Positions 1-7,774 of a DNA stretch of 9,343 nt are shown one piece after another. Under the pieces are notes generated by a model, which searched no databases, was not told the DNA's origin, and saw nothing but the letters and a program-made list of their open reading frames with translations. A program made the translations under genes and the position numbers. Numbering within the stretch: position 1 is the stretch's first letter; each line of letters begins with the position of its first letter. Origin of the DNA: a bacterium (GTDB taxonomy: Bacteria; Zhuqueibacterota; Zhuqueibacteria; Residuimicrobiales; Residuimicrobiaceae); contig JAAYTV010000406.1 in the NCBI GenBank assembly GCA_012523655.1, positions 1-9,343 of the forward strand. The letters are read 5' to 3'.

Positions 1-2080
1 ATTTTTTCAGCGCCAGCCGCACCAGGTCATTCATGCGGCAGGCCCGGTGGACCGGTTTTTCCAATCGCGCCAGCTTGAGCAGACCATCTACAATGTGCCG
101 AATGCGCCCGACCTCGCCCGTCACATAATCGACATAGCGATCATACTCCTTGGACCTGCTCGCACCATCCTTGACATACTCCATCTGCAGCCGCTGCACC
201 GCCAACACCACCGACGAGAGAGGAGTCTTGATCTGGTGGGCGAGCCGTTGCGCCATGGTGGACCATGCCAAAGCCTGCATCGCCTGGATTTGCTCTGTAC
301 GGTCTTCCAGGATCATTAAAAGACCTTTGAAACGGTCGCCGGCCGTGCGCAGCGGCCTGAAGAAGACATGCAGATTGGCAGACGCCTCCATAATCGGTAT
401 GGCTTGTTCCGCGGAGGTATCCTGCGCCTGGCGGTATGCTCGCTCAATAAAAGGCTTCATGCGCGAAATCAACTCATTGTCGATCTTTAGAAAAGGCTGG
501 CCCTGGTGACCGGTTGTCAGATTCAACAGCACACGCGCTTTTTCGTTCATCTGTCTTAATCGGCCCTCCTGGTCCAGTATCAACACTCCGGGTATTTCCA
601 GGTTCTCCAGCGCATGGTGCGCCAGATAGGGGATCTGTTGTTGCTTATACCAGCGCACCAGCAGCAATCCGCCGGCAAAGAGCAGCGCGCCGCTCAACAT
701 GGCCGTTATCCAGATCCGGCGATAATGCGCAGCCAGCGCGGTGTTGGGCCGAAGGGAAAGAAAGGAGAGGGAGGTTTTGCTGCGAACGAATAAACTGCGC
801 CCTGTCGCCGATTGAATCAATTGAATGTCCTCTACATCCATCGCCTGTTTGGCAATAAGTTTCAACCGGTCGGAAAATACATAGAGTTTGCGATTGGCGT
901 GGATGAAAATTTCAGGCAGGCCATTTTGATCGAGATCAAAGAACCATTGGGCGACAACCTGTTGATTAAAAACCCTGCGTTGCAGCAGCTGCAATTGCTG
1001 GTTGCGAATTTCCAGAGTGCCGTTGGTATGGGTGAGCAGGATATCTTTTTTGCCGTCTCTGTCAAAGTCATATTGAACCGCGGTGGTCATGATGGAGCCG
1101 GCTAACTTGACCTTTTTGATAAACCGCCTGCCGGGATAATGATAAATGCCCAGAAAAGATGAATCAGCTTCCTCGGTATTGTGCTGCGAATATAGAATCC
1201 AAAAATTTTCAAGGGGACCGTCGCCGTTGGAGATCGGGTAGGCATTCGATCCGTTGGAAAGGCCGCCCAGCGTTTCGTAAAAAATCGATCCTGGTGTGGA
1301 ATGAAAGATGAAAAAATAGGTGTGGCGATCGTCGGTACCGTTCACCTGTAGGCCTTGACAGTTATCCGGCGTATTGCTGCCGGCGTAATAGTCCTTGATC
1401 CCGTCCAGCTCGAAATTCATAAACGCCAGCTTGTTGATATAAGCGCCGAACCATCGCGCATCCACTATTTCGCCGGAAGGATAGCGGACCCGGACGATGC
1501 CGCGATGTTGATACGAGTAACCGGTGTACAGAGAAAAGACCAGGGAGGTGTCGCCGGCCTGGCATCGCCATTCCATCGGACTGGCATAGCACTCCCACTC
1601 ATATCCTGGGCGGGGAGAGCCGCTGATGAGAAAGAAGCATCTGCCTGTTTTCTGGCCTGAGGAGGACAGGATTTCGATAAACAGCGAATCGTGGCGCAGC
1701 TTGTTGACCAATATCTCTTTTCGGCCATCGCCGTTCAGGTCAAAAGGATAAGCGTCTATTCTTTCGGCATCTTCGAAATTGGTTTGCTTTCCTACATCCA
1801 TGAGATAAATGTCCGAAAGGGTTATAAACGGGCGGATATTGTCTTCTGCGTTGTCCGTTGGATATATGGTGATTAATTCGCTGCAATCGTCATGGTCCAG
1901 ATCCACAACCAGGTACCGGCATGCCGTGGAATAGCTTATCGAGTTTTTGGCAACGAGCAGATACTCCATCATGTTGTCATCAACCTCGGTATCCACAGGC
2001 TCCGATATGCCTCCCCATCCGCTCTCAAAGAGTGCGAATAAAAGGGCGAGGAATATTTCGATCATCAAAATGATACGCAT
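1..2080 (-). CDS. Membrane sensor histidine kinase with extracytoplasmic FG-GAP repeat domain (3' end cut by window edge)
   Basis: Translating the reverse strand from ATG at 2080 gives an uninterrupted frame of 693 codons running off the left edge. A hydrophobic N-terminus (about residues 3-17) looks like a signal peptide or anchor. Residues about 25-452 form the presumed outside domain, with calcium-loop motifs of FG-GAP/VCBS type at D60 (DLDHDD), D114 (DLNGDG), D338 (DFDRDG) and D382 (DLDQNG), each followed by a hydrophobic strand; this suggests a beta-propeller. A membrane helix lies at about 456-475, with no visible HAMP domain. A PAS-like domain covers about 488-595, followed by HisKA with phospho-acceptor H615 in AHQIKTPL. 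The helix around it (WSTMAQRLAHQ, then QRLQ) resembles NtrY-type kinases. The window ends before the N and G boxes, so the ATPase domain is unseen. The Gln after H615 replaces the usual Glu/Asp. The gene starts 38 bases after the stop of its upstream neighbour, behind only a weak GGA ribosome-binding site. The ligand is unknown. Function as a kinase is well supported; the sensor role of the propeller is inferred. Confidence 0.87.
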   Translation of the reverse strand, partial: MRIILMIEIFLALLFALFESGWGGISEPVDTEVDDNMMEYLLVAKNSISYSTACRYLVVDLDHDDCSELITIYPTDNAEDNIRPFITLSDIYLMDVGKQTNFEDAERIDAYPFDLNGDGRKEILVNKLRHDSLFIEILSSSGQKTGRCFFLISGSPRPGYEWECYASPMEWRCQAGDTSLVFSLYTGYSYQHRGIVRVRYPSGEIVDARWFGAYINKLAFMNFELDGIKDYYAGSNTPDNCQGLQVNGTDDRHTYFFIFHSTPGSIFYETLGGLSNGSNAYPISNGDGPLENFWILYSQHNTEEADSSFLGIYHYPGRRFIKKVKLAGSIMTTAVQYDFDRDGKKDILLTHTNGTLEIRNQQLQLLQRRVFNQQVVAQWFFDLDQNGLPEIFIHANRKLYVFSDRLKLIAKQAMDVEDIQLIQSATGRSLFVRSKTSLSFLSLRPNTALAAHYRRIWITAMLSGALLFAGGLLLVRWYKQQQIPYLAHHALENLEIPGVLILDQEGRLRQMNEKARVLLNLTTGHQGQPFLKIDNELISRMKPFIERAYRQAQDTSAEQAIPIMEASANLHVFFRPLRTAGDRFKGLLMILEDRTEQIQAMQALAWSTMAQRLAHQIKTPLSSVVLAVQRLQMEYVKDGASRSKEYDRYVDYVTGEVGRIRHIVDGLLKLARLEKPVHRACRMNDLVRLALKK

Positions 2081-2118
2081 GGCTTGATCCGAAAAAACGG
2101 AATGCCAATCCTGACCGA

Positions 2119-4302
2119 TCAGTTGTTTCGTGTGCCGATGACCACCATGGCGCAGCGGCGTTCCAGGGGGATGGAGATCTTCCATCCCTGACTGCCGTCG
2201 CGATCGGCAAACGCCGGAGCGGTCCTGCCGCCGGGATATATCACATAGCAGCTGATCATTTTGTCGAGATCAATGTTTTTAAGATGGATCTCGGCAGTGG
2301 ATTCTGTGCCGTGGATCACGGGAATGATATAGCCGGCATCGGTTTCAAAGAGATTGGCCTTGGCGGTCTGATCTTTTACCCGAATCACGTGCGGGGTCAG
2401 CACCCATTTTTTATTGACCAGCAGACGGAAGAGCGGACCGTAATCAAGATAATAGCCTTCCGCCCAGGGATCCGGTTCAATGGTGTGGTCGTTGCCGGGA
2501 AAGGGCGCTGTGGGAAAAGCGCCCATGTACAGGTGATGTTGCAGATAGGCGTCCGCATCTCCTTTGAGATCTTCGACGCTTGAAGTCCAGGCCAGCAGAG
2601 TTTTGCGCAGGCAGAGAAAGGCCGACATGTTCAAATTAAAACCGATGTGGCCGAATTCATTATACACGCCGTCGATCTGCCGCATCAGTTCAAGGCGGTT
2701 GACATGCGGATTGCTGAAAATGACCTTGTTCGCACCATGCCACATGGGGCCGATGCGATCCAGAAGCTGTATCCAGGAAAAATATAAACTGGCGACCGGC
2801 CGATCGCCCACCCAGCTGACGCCGTCGTCGCGCCGACTGTTGTATTCTCCCAGCCAGTCCATACGGTCGATGCAGATGCCGTGGGCATCCGGAAAATAGT
2901 TCAGATGCAGGCGGCATTGATTGATGAGAAAATCCGCATAGGTCGAATCGCCGCAATCCATGGCCACCGCATCGCCCCAGGTAAAGTGGGGCGTGTCATG
3001 AATTCCGGCCACAGGGTGCATCTGCAACGCGGCGGTGCGGTTGTCCCAACCCCGGCCGCCGTTCTGCTGAGCGCCGTAGAGAATGCCGCTGTTCAGGCGA
3101 GTATAAAGAAAGGCGTTGGCATCCTGCCACAGCTCCTGGCCAGCCATCGGTGAAGTAGGGGGCGGGTATTTGATCCCTGCGCCGAATTCGGTCACATTGA
3201 AATAATTCAGAGTGTAGAATCCCTTTTCTTTCATTGATGCAGCATAGCGCGCCATCTGATGGATGGTGGTGTAGGTGGCCGGCTGTTTCGCATCCATGGA
3301 AAAGCGCCGCCATTTTCTATTGGGATCTTGCACCGGCGGGATGAACATGCCCATATAGGGAAAATCAAAACTGGCCTTCCAATTGACCAAGCCGCCCATA
3401 CGGTGGAATTTTTTTACATCAAATTCCCCCTCATAGGAGGAGTAGAGTCCACAGCCGGCAACCCGGCCGGCATTCGGATTAGGCGGATTGAAATAGTCCG
3501 GGTAGCGTGTGACGATCCACGACAATGCGGCGCGCCAGTCTGCCTCATGAACGATGAGCGACAATGTGTGGCGAACCGATCGGCTTCGGCTAAGACGAAG
3601 ATCGGTTCGATTGAATTCAAACCAACCCTGGGCGCTGGTCTTGAGATCCATGTTAAGCAGCGTATCCTGAGGCGATTGCACCAGAGACCAGGCCGCATTC
3701 TGCTGTGGATAAAGAACGGTAAAGGCGGGCAGACAGAAACCGCCGCCCAGCGATTTGTGGCCGCCGTATACCAGATGCAGATCGCGAAGCGGCTGCAGTT
3801 GCAGGGGATCCACCCATTGTTTGCAGCTTTGAATGGCGTGATCGACCGGTTCCACCTGGGAGGGGTCGCCCCACGTGGTCCAGAAGCGAACCGTTTCATC
3901 GTTGCTGGCGAGACGACAGATCGTCTGCAACGGCGCAGTAAATGGATCAGTTTCAGGCGTGCTCCATTTCACTTGCCAGGACAGCCCGCCGGGTGTCGGC
4001 GCAAAAGTCTCGGTGCAAATAAGGGTGTGTTGACGAGCATCGATGAAAACAGTCGTGCGGCTGGGCAGCAGTGCATCCTGCGACCAGGTCATCGATGTTC
4101 GTTTAAAACCGGGCGCCTGATGATAGGCATTCAGCATTAAAGGTTTGCGCAGCCCCGGGCTGGTAATTATGAGCGTTGGTTCAGAGGCATTGAAAGCAAA
4201 GGCGGTGTCGCTGCTGCGCAGGATCAGGGGATCCTGCGGCCGGCAACGGAGAGAAAAAAGCACCAGCAGAATTACTCCGGCTGTCTTGAGCATATTGTTC
4301 AT
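2119..4302 (-). CDS. Exported glycoside hydrolase-like protein of unassigned family
   Basis: This 727-residue protein has no family I can name with confidence. The N-terminus has a Lys followed by a hydrophobic run (about residues 8-18) and then C20, so it is exported. The SLRC sequence before C20 is a poor lipobox, so lipoprotein status is doubtful. Residues about 28-265 look like a beta-sandwich rich in Trp and Thr. Residues about 280-640 read like a TIM barrel rich in aromatic residues. Possible catalytic acids are D479 and D482 in GICIDRMDW, at a position typical of a barrel-strand nucleophile, and D544 and E549 in IDGVYNEFG. The C-terminal 70 or so residues (from about 655) look like a small beta domain. 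This layout of sandwich, barrel and beta domain recalls retaining alpha-glycosidases of the GH31/GH36 kind, but I see no signature that fixes it. ATG at 4302 has a GAGG eight bases upstream. The gene sits between a membrane glycosyltransferase-like gene and a sensor kinase, so a role with cell-surface or environmental glycans is plausible. Confidence 0.8.
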   Translation of the reverse strand: MNNMLKTAGVILLVLFSLRCRPQDPLILRSSDTAFAFNASEPTLIITSPGLRKPLMLNAYHQAPGFKRTSMTWSQDALLPSRTTVFIDARQHTLICTETFAPTPGGLSWQVKWSTPETDPFTAPLQTICRLASNDETVRFWTTWGDPSQVEPVDHAIQSCKQWVDPLQLQPLRDLHLVYGGHKSLGGGFCLPAFTVLYPQQNAAWSLVQSPQDTLLNMDLKTSAQGWFEFNRTDLRLSRSRSVRHTLSLIVHEADWRAALSWIVTRYPDYFNPPNPNAGRVAGCGLYSSYEGEFDVKKFHRMGGLVNWKASFDFPYMGMFIPPVQDPNRKWRRFSMDAKQPATYTTIHQMARYAASMKEKGFYTLNYFNVTEFGAGIKYPPPTSPMAGQELWQDANAFLYTRLNSGILYGAQQNGGRGWDNRTAALQMHPVAGIHDTPHFTWGDAVAMDCGDSTYADFLINQCRLHLNYFPDAHGICIDRMDWLGEYNSRRDDGVSWVGDRPVASLYFSWIQLLDRIGPMWHGANKVIFSNPHVNRLELMRQIDGVYNEFGHIGFNLNMSAFLCLRKTLLAWTSSVEDLKGDADAYLQHHLYMGAFPTAPFPGNDHTIEPDPWAEGYYLDYGPLFRLLVNKKWVLTPHVIRVKDQTAKANLFETDAGYIIPVIHGTESTAEIHLKNIDLDKMISCYVIYPGGRTAPAFADRDGSQGWKISIPLERRCAMVVIGTRNN

Positions 4303-4310
4303 GGCACGAA

Positions 4311-4314
4311 CCTC
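4311..4314 (-). promoter_or_regulatory. Ribosome-binding site of the glycoside hydrolase-like gene
   Basis: GAGG on the minus strand lies eight bases before the ATG at 4302. The 77-base gap that contains it (4303-4379) is the longest in the window. I see only 4-base-pair CCCG/CGGG stems in it and no U-run, so there is no convincing terminator. I cannot identify a promoter there with confidence. Confidence 0.55.
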
Positions 4315-4379
4315 ATCATTATTTGATCATGGTTTGCATCTGTTTTCCGGATACTTGCCCGGATTTTTTCGCCGGCGGG

Positions 4380-5582
4380 TCATTGCAGGTTTTGCAGTCC
4401 CAACCAGCCATACAAACACCCGCACAGCAGGAGTGCGATCAGGACAACCGGGGCGGGATTCCTCGGCCTGGCAAAAGCGTTCTTGGTGCCTAATATCATA
4501 AAAACCGCGGTCAAAGGCAACAGGGGATACAGATTTTTTCCCCAACTTGTCTGCATACCCGGCGGATAGGACAGGGTGAACCACAGCGAGGCGATGATCC
4601 CCAGCAGCAGCGATACGATAGTGACGATGAATAAATCAGGCTGGACTTTGCGCATGCGCAGCCAGCCGATAGCGGCGATGACCATGGCCGGCAGCACGGT
4701 TAAAAGATACAGCGCAACAGGGACCGTCACCTGGTAGGTGCGGCCGAAAGCCAGCCAATAACTCCAGGCCAGGTTGCGCAACGCCCACAAGCATTGCGGC
4801 AGAGAGATGTAACATCCCCGGTCCAAGCCCGGGGTGAACGCCACCAGCGTCCGATACTGCTGCCAGTTGACAATCAGCAGGGCGATCAATCCGATGGACC
4901 AGCCGAGAAGGAACAGAGCGGCGATCCTGAACTGCTTTGATTGTTGACAGCGGATGGTGATCCATAATGAAATTGCAGGCAGAATGATGAGCGCGGTGAG
5001 TTTGCTCAGCAGCGCCAGGCCAGCAGTCAGTCCACTGAACCATGCGTCCTGATCGTGCAGCTCATCGCGGAAGAGAAAAAACAGACTGAGGGTTGCGAGA
5101 AAAATCGTCAGGCTGTCATTGTTGACCGACGAGGTCACGCCGACAAAGGTCGGCAGGAAGGCGATGAAAGCGGTGCAGAGCAGGGTTTCTTTGTGACTGA
5201 GCCGTGACAGGTTTTTAAGCAGCCGGTAAGAAAAAAAGATCACGCCGGCGCCGCAGGCCAGGGAGATCATGCGCAGCGTCAGTAACAATCCACCCGGCTT
5301 TTGCGGAGTCAGTGAAAAGGCCATGGACTCGTGAGGAAAGAGCAGCAGGCCGGCGGCGATGACATAATGCAGCGGCGGCTGATAGGCCTCGTAAGAGACG
5401 TCATCCGGGTTGCTCAGCGGCAGACGGCCGGTGGTTGCGATCTGTTCACTCACCCAGTAATGGGCGTATTCATCCGGCGACTGCCAGGCCGGCGTGGCTG
5501 TCAGAAATAAAAAGCGCACAAGCAACCCTGCGGCCAGAACCAAGTAAAAGGTGTTTTGGGAATTCGTATCAAACTTTATCAT
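4380..5582 (-). CDS. Polytopic membrane protein, GT-C glycosyltransferase-like (DUF2142/ArnT/PMT type)
   Basis: The 400-residue product is very hydrophobic, with roughly nine to eleven membrane segments, the first at about residues 11-29. Three features match the GT-C fold of lipid-linked sugar transferases. An acidic pair D37-E38 (SPDEYAHY) falls in the first outside loop, where these enzymes keep a catalytic Asp. It is followed by E65-x-Y-QPPLHY (to residue 73), and by a Pro-led helix with SSVNND at 151-156. A YPLLPL segment near the C-terminus resembles the last helices of PMT-like proteins. Such enzymes move a sugar from a polyprenyl-phosphate donor to a protein, lipid or glycan at the outer face of the membrane; the donor and acceptor here are unknown. 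The protein is shorter than full ArnT or PMT proteins, with no large C-terminal soluble domain, which fits DUF2142-type proteins better. Start ATG at 5582 lies 36 bases after the hypE stop and has no good ribosome-binding site close by. Membrane location is near certain; the enzymatic call is moderate. Confidence 0.8.
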   Translation of the reverse strand: MIKFDTNSQNTFYLVLAAGLLVRFLFLTATPAWQSPDEYAHYWVSEQIATTGRLPLSNPDDVSYEAYQPPLHYVIAAGLLLFPHESMAFSLTPQKPGGLLLTLRMISLACGAGVIFFSYRLLKNLSRLSHKETLLCTAFIAFLPTFVGVTSSVNNDSLTIFLATLSLFFLFRDELHDQDAWFSGLTAGLALLSKLTALIILPAISLWITIRCQQSKQFRIAALFLLGWSIGLIALLIVNWQQYRTLVAFTPGLDRGCYISLPQCLWALRNLAWSYWLAFGRTYQVTVPVALYLLTVLPAMVIAAIGWLRMRKVQPDLFIVTIVSLLLGIIASLWFTLSYPPGMQTSWGKNLYPLLPLTAVFMILGTKNAFARPRNPAPVVLIALLLCGCLYGWLGLQNLQ

Positions 5583-5618
5583 CGCGAACGTGTTCTGCTC
5601 CAGAGTGTATTCGTTCCA

Positions 5619-6677
5619 TCAACAGATTCTCGGCAGCAACTCGCCGGACGGCCACGCCAGTACGCGCCAGGCGCCCAGTTCGGTGCGCAGGCTTACCAAT
5701 CCGGCTGCTCCGGTTCTAACTTCACCGATGACCACCGCCTTTGGAGCCAACGGGTGCGAGCGCAGGACCTGCAGAGCCCGCTCCGCCCTTTCGGGCGCCA
5801 CCACGGCAAGCATTTTCCCTTCATTGGCCAGGCTGAGGGGATCGAGGCCCAAAAGGGCGCAACCACTTTGTACCGCCGGCAGCACTGGAATCTGATTTTG
5901 TGCAACCCGGATTTCAACGCCGGAGGCTTCGGCCCATTCATTGAGCACAGCGGCCACACCGCCGCGGGTGGGATCCCGCAGGGCGTGTACCGCAGCGCCG
6001 CACTCTGTCAGCAGCGCGTCTGTCAACTCATGCAGCGGGGCGGTGTCGCTGATGATCTCCCCGGAGAACTCGAGGCCCTGCCGTTGCGACAGTACGGCGA
6101 GGCCGTGCTGGCCGACCGGACCGCTGAGGAGGATTCGATCCCCGGGTTGCAGACAGCGGGCGCCCATTTCATGATCGTGCTCCAGGACGCCGATGCCGGC
6201 AGTGTTGATGAACAGCTGATCAGCCTTGCCGTGATCCACCACTTTGGTGTCGCCGGTCACGATTCGTACGCCCGCTTTGTCTGCCGCAGCCGCCATGGAG
6301 TGCAGAATGCGTTCCAGCTCTGCGAACGCCAGCCCCTCTTCCAGTATAAAGCCGACGCTGAGATAGAGCGGCCGGGCGCCGCACATGCACAGATCGTTGA
6401 TCGTGCCGTTGATCGCGAGATCTCCTATGTCCCCGCCGGGGAAAAAAATAGGCTGCACCACATAGCTGTCCGTGGTAAAGGCCACGCGGCTTGAGCCCAA
6501 AGTCAGCGTGGCCGCGTCATCGCCTTTTTGCAGCTGTTCGCTGGTAAAGTGGGCGTGAAAAAAACTATGGATTAATTCGTGCATCATACGGCCGCCGCTG
6601 CCGTGCGCCATCTGCACGGTAGGGGGATGAGCCAAAGTGGATCGGCAATCGCTGGATATCATCTGCTGTTCGTTCAT
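5619..6677 (-). CDS. hypE: HypE, carbamoyl dehydratase of [NiFe] hydrogenase maturation
   Basis: HypE takes the carbamoyl group delivered by HypF onto its C-terminal cysteine and dehydrates it with ATP to a thiocyanate, the source of the cyanide ligands on the hydrogenase iron. The 352 residues match the family length. Visible signatures are the N-terminal HGSGGRMMH (from H25), G52-DDAA, TTDSYVV (T68-V74), the GGDIGDLAINGTIND block ending at D95, a GDTKVVDHGKAD stretch, DPTRGGVAAVLNEWA, and the final PRIC with C352 as the last residue. This is the AIRS/PurM-like ATP-binding fold plus the modified cysteine tail, all intact. ATG at 6677 is preceded by TAGG about six bases upstream, and the gene starts 14 bases after the hypD stop. 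A second Met at residue 6 is possible but less well placed. It is the last hyp gene of the cassette seen here. Cytoplasmic. Confidence 0.97.
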   Translation of the reverse strand: MNEQQMISSDCRSTLAHPPTVQMAHGSGGRMMHELIHSFFHAHFTSEQLQKGDDAATLTLGSSRVAFTTDSYVVQPIFFPGGDIGDLAINGTINDLCMCGARPLYLSVGFILEEGLAFAELERILHSMAAAADKAGVRIVTGDTKVVDHGKADQLFINTAGIGVLEHDHEMGARCLQPGDRILLSGPVGQHGLAVLSQRQGLEFSGEIISDTAPLHELTDALLTECGAAVHALRDPTRGGVAAVLNEWAEASGVEIRVAQNQIPVLPAVQSGCALLGLDPLSLANEGKMLAVVAPERAERALQVLRSHPLAPKAVVIGEVRTGAAGLVSLRTELGAWRVLAWPSGELLPRIC

Positions 6678-6691
6678 AAGACGCCTAAAGG

Positions 6692-7774
6692 TTATCTGGT
6701 TTTATAGTGATAATAGGCGGCGCACGCGCCTTCTGCTGAAACCATGGGCGCGCCCAGCGGATTCTCGGGCGTGCAGTCGACGGAGAACGACGGACAATCC
6801 GACGGCTTTTTCAATCCCTGCAGGATAAGACCGCTGATGCAGGGCCCTGATTCCGCCGCCTGATTGCTTTGCAGATCAAAGATTTTTTCTGCATCGTATT
6901 CAGCGAATTCATCGCGCAGACGCAGACCGCTGGCCGGGATCAGACCGAGGCCGCGCCAGGTTCGATCGCATGGGCAATAGACCTCTGCGATGCGTTTCAG
7001 GGCCGCCTCATTGCCATAGCGCCGTACTACACGGCCATAGGCGTTGGCCACCTGGCCGCAGCCGGTGCGCAGGAGCTGCATGGCGCGATACAGCCCCAGC
7101 AGCAGATCCACCGGCTCGAATCCTGTGACCACAATGGGTGTATGAAACTCCTCGGCGATCGCCTGATAAGGCTGCCAGCCCGTTACGGCGCACACATGCC
7201 CTGCGGCGAGAAATGCCTGCACCCGGTTCTGTGGAGAAGCCAGCAACCGGCGCATGGCCGGAGGCACCAGCACATGAGAGACCAGAAGGGAGAAATTCTT
7301 CACTTTTTTTTCTCTCGCCATCCATACCGCCATAGCGGTGGCAGGCGCTGTAGTTTCAAATCCAATGGCCCAGAATACTACTTTTTTATCCGGACGCTGC
7401 TCGGCCAGCCTCAGCGCGTCCAGGGGGGAATAGAGCATCCGCACATCCGCGCCCCGGCTTTTAGCCGCCAGCAGGTCGCCGCTGGAGCCGGGCACGCGCA
7501 GCATATCGCCGAACGTGGTGAACAGCACTTGCCGGTTCTCCGTCAGGTGAATGGCCTTGTCGATCATCTCCACCGGCGTGACGCAGACCGGACATCCAGG
7601 GCCGTGCACCAATTCCAGGGTCAGCGGCAATAGCTGATCAAGGCCGCTGGCCAGCAGGCTGTGGGTTTGGCCGCCGCAGATCTCCATGATGACCGCAGGC
7701 TGCGGATTCGCTGCAAGCTCTCTCAGCAGCCGTGCGGCCAGAGCCGTATTGCGAAAGGGTTCGTTTACATCCAT
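6692..7774 (-). CDS. hypD: HypD, iron-sulfur scaffold for Fe(CN)2CO assembly
   Basis: HypD binds HypC and holds the iron on which two cyanides and one CO are assembled before transfer to the hydrogenase large subunit. The 360-residue protein carries all expected landmarks: EICGGQTH with C33, GPGCPVCVTP with C61 and C64 (the redox-active thiol pair), TFGDMLRVPG, SPLDAL, GFETTAPA, GFEPVDLL, and the cysteine-rich tail. In the tail, C312, C327, C334 and C351 are spaced as the four ligands of the [4Fe-4S] cluster, ending with the SAEGACAAYY signature. Nothing is missing. The ATG at 7774 shares its A with the hypC stop (TGATG), and AGGAG lies five bases upstream, inside the end of hypC, so the two are probably translationally coupled. 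That fits their work as a complex. Cytoplasmic. Confidence 0.98.
   Translation of the reverse strand: MDVNEPFRNTALAARLLRELAANPQPAVIMEICGGQTHSLLASGLDQLLPLTLELVHGPGCPVCVTPVEMIDKAIHLTENRQVLFTTFGDMLRVPGSSGDLLAAKSRGADVRMLYSPLDALRLAEQRPDKKVVFWAIGFETTAPATAMAVWMAREKKVKNFSLLVSHVLVPPAMRRLLASPQNRVQAFLAAGHVCAVTGWQPYQAIAEEFHTPIVVTGFEPVDLLLGLYRAMQLLRTGCGQVANAYGRVVRRYGNEAALKRIAEVYCPCDRTWRGLGLIPASGLRLRDEFAEYDAEKIFDLQSNQAAESGPCISGLILQGLKKPSDCPSFSVDCTPENPLGAPMVSAEGACAAYYHYKTR

Noticed and set aside
1355..1728. Short frames on both strands inside the left region, which could be taken for small genes or for a decayed gene
   Set aside because: They are shadows of the continuous kinase frame read from 2080 to the left edge, which has no stop or frameshift and covers all of them.
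2025..2210. 61-codon minus-strand frame bridging the hydrolase-like gene and the kinase gene
   Set aside because: It overlaps the end of one gene and the start of the next in another frame and has no sensible protein pattern.
3259..4140. Plus-strand open frame of 293 codons
   Set aside because: It lies wholly antisense to the glycoside hydrolase-like gene. The translation is low in hydrophobic core patterning, rich in Arg, Gly and His, has no recognisable motif, and the opposite strand has a coherent 727-residue protein.
4303..4379. Possible terminator hairpin between the membrane protein gene and the hydrolase-like gene
   Set aside because: Only 4-base-pair CCCG/CGGG arms can be paired, and on the transcribed strand the run next to them is A, not U.
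5583..5618. Near-palindrome GAAC-NN-GTTC as an operator
   Set aside because: Arms of four bases in a single copy are too short to separate from chance.
5556..6494. Plus-strand open frame of 312 codons
   Set aside because: Antisense to hypE, whose motifs are unmistakable. The frame is a by-product of GC-rich codons on the other strand.
6848..6850. Possible missing iron-sulfur ligand in HypD where CISG seemed to lack a second Cys of a CxC pair
   Set aside because: Family members often have only one Cys here. C312, C327, C334 and C351 already give four suitably spaced ligands.
6869..7633. Plus-strand open frame of 254 codons
   Set aside because: Antisense to hypD, which carries all family signatures on the minus strand; no motif in the plus-strand translation.
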